42,317 nucleotides of DNA from Bacteroidales bacterium M3. GTDB lineage: Bacteria > Bacteroidota > Bacteroidia > Bacteroidales > Muribaculaceae. The translations under genes were made by a program, and so were the position numbers. Under the pieces are notes generated by a model. The model was not told the DNA's origin, ran no database searches, and saw only the letters and a program-made list of their open reading frames with translations. Below are positions 1 to 5,959 of this stretch, piece after piece. How positions within the stretch are numbered: the stretch's first letter is position 1; each line of letters starts with the position of its first letter. Location: positions 1-42,317 of the forward strand of contig LUJN01000030.1 in assembly GCA_001689445.1 (NCBI GenBank), in the 5' to 3' direction.

Positions 1-14
1 GGTCGCGACCCTAC
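1..14. repeat. Half of a GTAGGG-type palindromic element, cut by the window edge
   Basis: The first 14 bases are identical to the outer end of the right arm of the complete inverted repeat at 12880-12961. The other arm would lie outside the window. The rest of the stretch to base 102 contains no gene and no promoter I can call with confidence. Confidence 0.6.
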
Positions 15-102
15 TTTGTGAAATGGTTTTACCGGGGGTGGAACTTTAGCGCGGTCGGGGGTGTTATAGATATACTGACAAAACGTATAAACTATATAAG
101 CT

Positions 103-831
103 ATGAAAGTTACCTATCTTGACCATTGCGGTTTCATGATTACGACCGACAAGGTAATCATCGTGTTTGACTATTTCCGTGATCCCTCGCATGCCCTGCA
201 CAAGGCACTTGAGGCCCATCCATATTTCCCCGTGGTGTTCTTCATGAGCCACTATCCCAAGGACCACGCCTATCATCCTGACATCTATGAGATAGCCCAA
301 AACCATGAGCGCACCTATGTGATGTCAAACGACATCCTGCCGCAGAACGTACCTTCCAACCTCGCCGTGGCGGGCATGAGCGCGGGCGACATCCTTGAGG
401 ATCTTCCCGGCATCAAGCGTGTCAAGGCCTACAAGTCGACCGGGAAGGGCGTGACATTTGTCGTGACGCTCGACGACGGTCACATGGTGTTCCACGGCGG
501 CAACATCGGCCAATATTGTTGGCACGGCGGCCAGGCACCCGACGAGCGCGAGATTGCCAAGGCCGAGGAGGAGTTCAAGGTCGTCATCAACCATATCGCG
601 TCGGAGGTTCCCGAGGTGTATATCGGCATGTTCCCGCTCTATCCCGGTCAGGCATCGGAGTTGACAAAGTATGCCAAGGAGTATCTTGAGACCATCAAGA
701 CCGACAATTATTTCCCGATGAACATCGCCGACGACTACACGGCAGCATGTGACTTTGACGCCTATGTGCTCACCCCCGGCACCAAATGCCACTGCATCCA
801 CAACCCCGGCGCGTCAGTCAAACTCGACTAA
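103..831 (+). CDS. MBL-fold metallohydrolase-like protein with altered metal site
   Basis: A 242-residue protein resembling the small metallo-beta-lactamase-fold hydrolases common in Bacteroidales. It has the N-terminal beta-strand pair (MKVTYLDHCGF) and a conserved region with H131. The usual HxHxDH metal motif appears as H50-Y-P-K-D54-H55, so the second His is Pro. The usual Asp of the later HAGD-like motif is Asn (N134). No signal peptide is visible, so it is probably cytoplasmic. The start is the ATG at 103, behind an A/T-rich leader. The gene is convergent with bcp and separated from it by a large hairpin. The fold assignment is fairly secure. The substrate is unknown, and the residue changes make ordinary two-metal hydrolase activity uncertain. 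Confidence 0.8.
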   Translation: MKVTYLDHCGFMITTDKVIIVFDYFRDPSHALHKALEAHPYFPVVFFMSHYPKDHAYHPDIYEIAQNHERTYVMSNDILPQNVPSNLAVAGMSAGDILEDLPGIKRVKAYKSTGKGVTFVVTLDDGHMVFHGGNIGQYCWHGGQAPDEREIAKAEEEFKVVINHIASEVPEVYIGMFPLYPGQASELTKYAKEYLETIKTDNYFPMNIADDYTAACDFDAYVLTPGTKCHCIHNPGASVKLD

Positions 832-851
832 TATAGTTCAAAGGTCAAAGT

Positions 852-897
852 TCAGAGTGCACAGTTTCTGAGAACCACGAGAAACTGTGCACTCTGA
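852..897. repeat. 18-bp inverted repeat between convergent genes, likely bidirectional terminator
   Basis: Arms 852-869 and 880-897 are perfect reverse complements around a 10-nt loop. A further outer pairing is possible between about 834-842 and 900-908. The arms contain the 'cagagtgcac' word that recurs elsewhere in the window near 3126 and 5705. Its position between two converging genes suits a terminator, but no long T tract follows on either strand. Confidence 0.65.
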
Positions 898-937
898 CTT
901 TTGAACTATGGACTAATAAAAGACTGTGCACTCTGAA

Positions 938-1393
938 CTATGCACTTTGCACTATCTGAAGTCCGTGGGTCTTGGTCTTGATTTCCTTGGGACCCATGAT
1001 GCGTTCGACGGTGCCGTCAGGGGCGATGATGAACGTGGTGCGGAATGTGCCCATGTACTTGCGGCCATACATGCTCTTTTCGCCCCATACGCCAAATGTC
1101 TCGACGAGACGGTGGTCGGTGTCGGCGATGAGTCGGAATGGCAGGGCGTTTTTCTCGATAAACCGCTGGTGGGACTTCTCGCTGTCTACGCTTACGCCCA
1201 CCACGTCATACCCGAGGCTGAGCAGCTCGTCGTAGCTGTCGCGGAGGCTGCATGCCTCGGCGGTACAGCCGGAGGTGCTGTCCTTGGGGTAGAAATAGAG
1301 CACGAGGCGGCGACCGGCATAGTCGCTGAGTTTCACTTCCTTGCCGTCCTGGTCGATGCCAAGCAGCTCGGGGACTTTGTCACCTATATTCAT
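938..1393 (-). CDS. bcp: Thioredoxin-dependent peroxiredoxin, BCP/PrxQ type
   Basis: A 151-residue peroxiredoxin that reduces hydrogen peroxide and alkyl hydroperoxides in the cytoplasm. Peroxidatic Cys43 and the nearby resolving Cys48 lie in SGCTAEAC, the spacing of the BCP/PrxQ class, and Arg118 lies in FRTTF. I chose the ATG at 1393 over the in-frame ATG at 1429 because a TATATTTG -7 box occupies 1427-1434 and would overlap the longer start. The last residues (about QIVQSA) and the stop codon are encoded by the 'gtgcaaagtgca' dispersed repeat, so the natural C-terminus may have been replaced. The gene is transcribed alone and converges on the MBL-fold gene. Confidence 0.95.
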   Translation of the reverse strand: MNIGDKVPELLGIDQDGKEVKLSDYAGRRLVLYFYPKDSTSGCTAEACSLRDSYDELLSLGYDVVGVSVDSEKSHQRFIEKNALPFRLIADTDHRLVETFGVWGEKSMYGRKYMGTFRTTFIIAPDGTVERIMGPKEIKTKTHGLQIVQSA

Positions 1394-1426
1394 AGTAAGT
1401 CGTATTGGTTGGATGGTTATATGGCG

Positions 1427-1434
1427 CAAATATA
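1427..1434 (-). promoter_or_regulatory. -7 box of the bcp promoter
   Basis: TATATTTG on the minus strand, 34 nt upstream of the chosen bcp start. No clear TTTG -33 element is found 19-21 nt upstream, so the promoter call rests on the -7 box. Confidence 0.5.
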
Positions 1435-1594
1435 GTTAACCCGTCTCAAAATATGGTAAAAGAGCGGTTAAAAAGATTCCTCGCTCAGGCGACAGCACAT
1501 CTTTTTGACCCGTATCGTGTTATATTGGTGGAGCGAATCATGCGGTTTTATTAATTTTAATGAAAAAATAGTGACTGTCTTAGGCGATAATCAT

Positions 1595-1602
1595 TACCTT
1601 TG
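1595..1602 (+). promoter_or_regulatory. -7 box for the FKBP gene cluster
   Basis: TACCTTTG fits the Bacteroidetes consensus and lies about 70 nt upstream of the first FKBP start. No good -33 TTTG is present at the expected distance. The predicted leader holds an 8-bp inverted repeat (1608-1615 with 1638-1645). Apart from the two divergent promoter regions, the 1435-1672 gap contains nothing else I can identify. Confidence 0.55.
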
Positions 1603-1672
1603 TAGGTATGATGGAGACAGTCGGGCATGACGGCGCGTCCATCATGAAGTGTAACAATAAAATATAACAGAA

Positions 1673-2299
1673 ATGAGTGACAAGCAATTAGACCGCATCA
1701 GCTATGCTCTCGGACTGAGCATGGGTAATAATTTCCGCAGTTCGGGCATACAGACATTGGATATTCACGACTTTGCCGACGGCGTTGCCGCCGTGTTCTC
1801 GGGCGAGACCCCCAAGATGACCTATGACGAGGCCAAAGAGGAGATACGCAAGTTCTTCACCGCCATGGAGGAGAAGCAGAAAGAGGCCGCCGCACAGATG
1901 GCAAAGGTCAACGAGGAGGCCGGCGCGGCATTCCTCGGCGAGAACGGCAAGCGTCCCGAGGTGAAGACCACCGCGTCGGGGCTGCAGTATGAGGTCATCG
2001 AGGAGGGTACGGGCGCGATGCCCAAGGCCGGCGACCAGGTGACGGTGCACTACACCGGCAAGCTCATTGACGGCACGGTGTTTGACAGCTCGGTCGAGCG
2101 CGGCGAGCCGGCCACGTTTGGCGTGACACAGGTCATCCCCGGTTGGGTCGAGGCATTGCAGATGATGAAGGAGGGTGCCAAATGGCGTCTATTTATCCCC
2201 TCGCAGCTCGCCTACGGACCCAACGGCGCGGGCAATGTCATCGGTCCCAACGCGACGCTCATCTTTGATGTCGAGCTTATAAAGGTAATCGGCGAGTAA
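1673..2299 (+). CDS. FKBP-type peptidyl-prolyl cis-trans isomerase, cytoplasmic
   Basis: A 208-residue Mip/FklB-like protein that accelerates cis-trans isomerisation at proline. The helical N-terminal dimerisation domain covers about residues 1-85 (DKQLDRISYALGLSMG at its start). A charged linker follows, then an FKBP domain at about 118-207 with VHYTGKLIDGTVFDSS, the central VIPGW and AYGPNG motifs. No signal peptide is visible. The start at 1673 follows an A-rich leader. It is the first of three tandem paralogues, and the next begins 12 nt after its stop, which suggests one transcript. Confidence 0.93.
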   Translation: MSDKQLDRISYALGLSMGNNFRSSGIQTLDIHDFADGVAAVFSGETPKMTYDEAKEEIRKFFTAMEEKQKEAAAQMAKVNEEAGAAFLGENGKRPEVKTTASGLQYEVIEEGTGAMPKAGDQVTVHYTGKLIDGTVFDSSVERGEPATFGVTQVIPGWVEALQMMKEGAKWRLFIPSQLAYGPNGAGNVIGPNATLIFDVELIKVIGE

Positions 2300-2311
2300 T
2301 ACAATACAACG

Positions 2312-3127
2312 ATGAAAGCCGTGAGGTATATCGTGGCGGCCGTCGTGGCCGTGTGCTCCGTTATAGGGGCAGCGGCTGCCGACCGCGGGAATGTCGAGAC
2401 GCCCGACTCCGTGTCGGCGGCGTTTGCCACCATATGGGGCGGCTATCTCGACAAGGTGGCTCAGGAATATGGCGGCGACCGCGCAGCCGTCACGCTCTAT
2501 GCCGACGGGATAGAGCGTGCATTGCAGCTCCCCGCCGACCGGATGCCGCTCTATCGCGGCATCCTTGACGGCTATATGGTCGGGCAGCGTCTGCGGCAGA
2601 TGCAGCAGATGGGCATTCCGGTCGATGACAAGGCGTTTATGGCGACATTGCGCGCCTCGCTGATGGGCGAGCCGACAGGCTTCACCCGTGAGAGCGCCGA
2701 CGAGTTTCTTAACTCCTACGTGGCGCGCCAGGCCGCGGGCGACACCGTTTCGGTGGCCTCCCAGCGCGACTACCTCGCCACGCAGGCTGCCCGCGAGGGG
2801 GTGATTACCACCCCGTCGGGACTCGTGTTTGAGGTGATAAAGGAGGGCGAGGGCACGGCTCCCGCCAAGAGTGACCGCGTTGTCGTCATGTACACCGGCC
2901 GTCTTGCCGACGGCACGGTGTTTGACGCCACCGAGGAGCCTGTGACCTTTAATGTCGACCGCCTTGTGCCCGGATTTACCGAGGCTTTGATGCTCATGAA
3001 GCCCGGAGGCCGTTATCGCGCCTATATCCCTGCCTCGCTCGGCTATGGCGCCAAAGGCATCCCCGGCGTCATCCCCGGCAACTCGGCCCTCGACTTTGAC
3101 ATCGAGCTGCTCGAAGTGGTTCGGTAG
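2312..3127 (+). CDS. FKBP-type peptidyl-prolyl isomerase, exported
   Basis: A 271-residue paralogue of the preceding gene with an N-terminal signal peptide (about residues 1-23, cleavage near AAA-DR), so it is predicted to be periplasmic. It has the helical FKBP_N region at about 30-150 and an FKBP domain at about 180-270 with VMYTGRLADGTVFDA, VPGF and GYGAKG. The GC-rich coding matches its upstream neighbour. It is probably co-transcribed with the first FKBP (12-nt gap). A 158-nt repeat-rich gap separates it from the third copy. Confidence 0.92.
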   Translation: MKAVRYIVAAVVAVCSVIGAAAADRGNVETPDSVSAAFATIWGGYLDKVAQEYGGDRAAVTLYADGIERALQLPADRMPLYRGILDGYMVGQRLRQMQQMGIPVDDKAFMATLRASLMGEPTGFTRESADEFLNSYVARQAAGDTVSVASQRDYLATQAAREGVITTPSGLVFEVIKEGEGTAPAKSDRVVVMYTGRLADGTVFDATEEPVTFNVDRLVPGFTEALMLMKPGGRYRAYIPASLGYGAKGIPGVIPGNSALDFDIELLEVVR

Positions 3128-3160
3128 TGCAAAGTGCAAAGGTCACAGTTCAGAGTTATT

Positions 3161-3237
3161 GGGCCTATAAAGCCTATTTGACCTATTGGCCCTATAAGTC
3201 AAATAAGCCAGATAGGTCAAATAAGGCCGATAGGCCC
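3161..3237. repeat. Imperfect long palindrome of 'cctat/gcctat' words
   Basis: Arms at about 3161-3189 and 3208-3237 are imperfect reverse complements built from short words such as gggcctata, gcctatttg and acctattgg. It is preceded at 3126-3155 by 'tgcaaagtgcaaagg...cagttcagag', the word family also seen near 853 and 5705. It separates the second and third FKBP genes and could fold into a large hairpin. Confidence 0.65.
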
Positions 3238-3285
3238 TGAGCAGCATTATTAAAGGATAAACATTTTATATTATAGTGATTTTTT

Positions 3286-4167
3286 ATGAAAAAGATGATT
3301 CTTGCTTGTGCATCGGCACTTCTCGTGGTCGGTGCGACAAGCTGTGATGGAAAAAGCGGTTCGACTACGGCCGACAAGACATTCGGCGACTCCGTGTCGA
3401 CCTATTTTGGCAAAGTAAACGGCGGTATGCTCGCCATGCGCGTCAAGGAATCCCCCGAGGCCGCCAACTGGAGCAAGGAGTCGATGCTGCGCGGCATCGA
3501 GACCGCACTCAAGGCTGACACAGCCGACATGGGCTACCTCGTTGGACTCAGCATAGGCGTGCAGATGGCCCAGCAGCTCAAGGGTATCTCCGAGGATGTC
3601 GACGGATTCAGCTACGCAAAGACTATCGCGGCGTTCCAGCAGGCTTTCAAGGCTGACTCGCTCCCCGGTCTTGACGCTGACAACATGGAGTTCCAGAAGC
3701 TGATGGCACAGGTGCGCGAGCGTGCCGAGAAGAAGCGTCAGGAAGCGCTTGAAAACTCCCCCGAGGCAGTTGAGGGCACAAAGGCCGGTGAGGCATACAT
3801 CGCCAAGCTCAAGGCCGAGGACCCCGAGATAAAGACAACCGCATCGGGCCTGTCATACAAGGTGGTAAAGGAAGGTAAGGGAGAGAAGCCCGCAGCAACC
3901 GATGTTGCAAAGGTCAAGTATACCGGCAAGCTCATCGACGGCACAGTATTTGACTCGTCGGAGGGCAATGTGGTTGACTTCCCCGTGTCGCGCGTGGTGC
4001 CCGGCTTCAGCGAGGGCCTGCAGCTCATGACCCCCGGCAGCACCTACATCTTCTACATCCCCGGCAATCTTGCCTACGGACCCCAGGGCGCGCCCCAGGC
4101 TGGCATCACCCCTAACGCCACTCTCACCTTTGAGGTGGAACTGGTAGGTGTCGACGCCAAGAAATAG
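3286..4167 (+). CDS. FKBP-type peptidyl-prolyl isomerase lipoprotein
   Basis: A 293-residue FKBP paralogue with a lipoprotein signal. The N-terminal hydrophobic segment ends in GATSC, putting the lipidated cysteine at C20, so it is expected to be anchored in the outer or inner membrane facing the periplasm. A helical FKBP_N region covers about 30-180, with a KK(R)QEALEN charged stretch, followed by an FKBP domain at about 200-290 (KYTGKLIDGTVFDSSEG, VVPGFSEGL, AYGPQG). A strong hairpin terminator follows 22 nt after the stop. The A/T-rich leader after the repeat may contain its own promoter, but I see no clear -7 box. Confidence 0.93.
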   Translation: MKKMILACASALLVVGATSCDGKSGSTTADKTFGDSVSTYFGKVNGGMLAMRVKESPEAANWSKESMLRGIETALKADTADMGYLVGLSIGVQMAQQLKGISEDVDGFSYAKTIAAFQQAFKADSLPGLDADNMEFQKLMAQVRERAEKKRQEALENSPEAVEGTKAGEAYIAKLKAEDPEIKTTASGLSYKVVKEGKGEKPAATDVAKVKYTGKLIDGTVFDSSEGNVVDFPVSRVVPGFSEGLQLMTPGSTYIFYIPGNLAYGPQGAPQAGITPNATLTFEVELVGVDAKK

Positions 4168-4189
4168 TCCCGTCAATCCGCACAAATAA

Positions 4190-4221
4190 AATAGGGAGCT
4201 GTCTCGCGACAGCTCCCTATT
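4190..4221. terminator. Bidirectional intrinsic terminator
   Basis: A perfect 14-bp stem (4190-4203 with 4208-4221) around a TCGC tetraloop. It lies just after the FKBP lipoprotein gene. On the minus strand the stem is followed by a T-rich run, so it could also end the proposed minus-strand small RNA. Confidence 0.85.
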
Positions 4222-4313
4222 GTCATGTTGTAAAGTGTATACAGGGATGTGATTATTTACAAATATGGAACAATATGAGGGTGTATCAACTCCACACATG
4301 GTCGTGATACACC
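4190..4313 (-). ncRNA. Candidate small RNA, minus strand, no known family
   Basis: A complete promoter-like pair on the minus strand (TTG at 4345-4347, 20-nt spacer, TACCTTTG at 4317-4324) predicts a start near 4313. The resulting RNA of about 124 nt would begin with a 9-bp hairpin (4305-4313 with 4280-4288), continue with a 7-bp stem (ttgtaaa/tttacaa) and end in the perfect 14-bp terminator at 4221-4190. No protein gene lies on this strand here. The only open frame runs on as the shadow of the FKBP gene. I do not recognise the RNA. The prediction rests on promoter, folding and terminator only. Confidence 0.45.
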
Positions 4314-4316
4314 TTG

Positions 4317-4347
4317 CAAAGGTAACACACTTTTTCGTCTCCACCAA
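4317..4347 (-). promoter_or_regulatory. Promoter for the candidate small RNA
   Basis: AGTTG, a 20-nt spacer, then TACCTTTG, reading leftwards. It is back to back with the U32-gene promoter. Confidence 0.55.
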
Positions 4348-4364
4348 CTTTTTTCGCCATTTTT

Positions 4365-4397
4365 ATTGCAAACTTATCCCGCGATGGGCTAACTTTG
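4365..4397 (+). promoter_or_regulatory. Promoter of the U32-family gene
   Basis: ATTG at 4365-4368, a 21-nt spacer and TAACTTTG at 4390-4397. Transcription would start near 4401, which rules out the TTG at 4395 as the gene start. Confidence 0.7.
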
Positions 4398-4424
4398 TTG
4401 TCGCAAAAACAATCAGGACTGACA

Positions 4425-5702
4425 ATGGAGATGAATCGTGGAGAGTTTGAGGTGATGGCTCCGGTGGGGAGCTGGGAGTCGCTACGAGCGGCTATTGACG
4501 CGGGTGCCGATGCGGTGTATTTCGGTATCCAGGGGCTGAACATGCGGTCGCGCTCGGCCAATAATTTCACGATCGACAACCTGCACGAGATTGTGGAGCT
4601 GTGTGAGTCGGAGGGGGTAAAAACCTATCTGACGGTCAACACGATAATCTATGACGGGGATATGGACAAGCTGCACGCGATAGTTGACGCGGCGCGCGAC
4701 GCGCGGGTGACGGCGATTATAGCTAGCGACATCGCTGCGATACTGTATGCCCGCAGTGTCGGGGTGGAGGTGCACATATCGACGCAGGTCAATGTGACAA
4801 ACGTGGAGGCTGTGCGGTTTTATGCCCAATGGGCCGACGTGATGGTGCTTGCCCGCGAGCTGTCGCTGGAGCAGGTGGCGGCCATCCACCGTGCCATTGT
4901 CGAGGAGGGGATACGAGGCCCGCGTGGCGAACTTGTGCGCATCGAGATGTTCTGCCACGGGGCGTTGTGCATGGCCGTGTCGGGCAAATGCTACCTGAGC
5001 CTGCATGAGATGAACTCCAGCGCCAACCGTGGGGCGTGTACCCAGATATGCCGTCGTGGCTACACGGTGCGCGACCGCGAGACGGGCGACGAGCTGGAGA
5101 TTGACAACAAGTATATCATGTCGCCAAAAGACCTGAAAACTATCCATTTCCTCAACAAGATGATTGACGCGGGGGTGAGGGTGTTCAAGATAGAGGGACG
5201 TGCTCGCGGCGCGGAGTATGTGAGGATAGCCGTCGAGTGTTACAATGAGGCGATAAACGCCGTGATTGACGGCACATACACCGAGGAGGCGGTTGCCCGA
5301 TGGGACGGCCGTCTCGGGCAGATTTTCAACCGTGGATTTTGGGACGGCTACTATCTCGGGCAGCGTCTCGGGGAGTGGTCGATGAAATATGGTTCGTCGG
5401 CGACGCGTACCAAGGTCTATGCCGCCAAGGGGGTGAGGTATTTCTCCAATATCGGTGTGGCGGAGTTCCTGATGGAGGCCGGCGAGCTGCATGTCGGGGA
5501 TGAGATTGTGATCACGGGCCCGACAACCGGGGCGGTGATAATGACCGTCGACGAGATACGTGTCGACCTGAAGTCTGTCGAAAAGGCGGTCAAGGGGGAC
5601 AGCTTCTCAATAAAGGTCGACAAGAAGATACGTCCCAGCGACAAGCTCTACAAGTGGGAGGATCCGGCCGAGGTGCGTGCCCGCAACCCGCAGCAACGCT
5701 GA
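4425..5702 (+). CDS. U32-family protein (tRNA/rRNA hydroxylation-type 'peptidase')
   Basis: A 425-residue member of the U32 family, whose characterised relatives (TrhP, RlhA) take part in RNA hydroxylation rather than proteolysis. The TIM-barrel N-terminal part starts with VMAPVGSWESLRAAIDAGADAVYFG. The family signature E-x-F-C-H-G-A-L-C-x4-G-K-C-x-L-S spans about residues 174-192, with further cysteines near 205 and 209, a set that may hold an iron-sulfur cluster. A C-terminal beta-barrel-like domain follows from about 345. I chose ATG 4425 because the -7 box ends at 4397; ATG 4431 is also possible. Whether this copy acts on tRNA or rRNA cannot be read from the sequence. Confidence 0.9.
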   Translation: MEMNRGEFEVMAPVGSWESLRAAIDAGADAVYFGIQGLNMRSRSANNFTIDNLHEIVELCESEGVKTYLTVNTIIYDGDMDKLHAIVDAARDARVTAIIASDIAAILYARSVGVEVHISTQVNVTNVEAVRFYAQWADVMVLARELSLEQVAAIHRAIVEEGIRGPRGELVRIEMFCHGALCMAVSGKCYLSLHEMNSSANRGACTQICRRGYTVRDRETGDELEIDNKYIMSPKDLKTIHFLNKMIDAGVRVFKIEGRARGAEYVRIAVECYNEAINAVIDGTYTEEAVARWDGRLGQIFNRGFWDGYYLGQRLGEWSMKYGSSATRTKVYAAKGVRYFSNIGVAEFLMEAGELHVGDEIVITGPTTGAVIMTVDEIRVDLKSVEKAVKGDSFSIKVDKKIRPSDKLYKWEDPAEVRARNPQQR

Positions 5703-5704
5703 AC

Positions 5705-5862
5705 GAGTGCAAGGTTCAGAGTGCAGAGTTCACAATTTTTCAAGGCTTATTAGCCTTATTTGGCCTGTTGGGCTTATAAGCCTGATAGGGCCTGTAGGTC
5801 CAATAGTCCCGATATAGCTGATAGCCTAATAATTAGGCATCGTGAATTATGCATTATGAATT
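5705..5862. repeat. Low-complexity intergenic repeat region
   Basis: After the U32 gene come a 'gtgcaaggttcagagtgcagagttca' type segment, a run of 'ggcttat/gcctgat/ggcctg' words with partial self-complementarity, a 15-nt palindrome (gcctaat-a-attaggc) and a 'gaattatgcattatgaatt' motif. The same word families occur near 853 and 3126-3237. No gene is seen here. Confidence 0.6.
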
Positions 5863-5871
5863 AAAAAGTAT

Positions 5872-5879
5872 TATATTTG
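5872..5879 (+). promoter_or_regulatory. -7 box for the alpha-amylase gene
   Basis: TATATTTG, 80 nt upstream of the amylase start. No clear -33 TTTG is seen. The roughly 75-nt leader ends in an A/T-rich run. Confidence 0.5.
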
Positions 5880-5959
5880 CGATGTGATAATCTGTCTCTT
5901 GGATGCAAGGGGCTTACAGCTTGTGCAAATATAATTTTTAACCTCTAACTAATAATGAC

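Noticed and set aside
926..1435. Long plus-strand open frame over bcp
   Set aside because: It is the antisense shadow of a clear peroxiredoxin gene and has no recognisable domain.
2189..3139. 316-residue minus-strand frame over the second FKBP gene
   Set aside because: Its composition (His/Gly/Arg-rich) is that of an antisense shadow in GC-rich DNA; the plus-strand FKBP is certain.
3853..4347. Minus-strand frame of 164 residues covering the candidate small RNA
   Set aside because: Most of it is the shadow of the FKBP lipoprotein gene, and it would read straight through a strong terminator.
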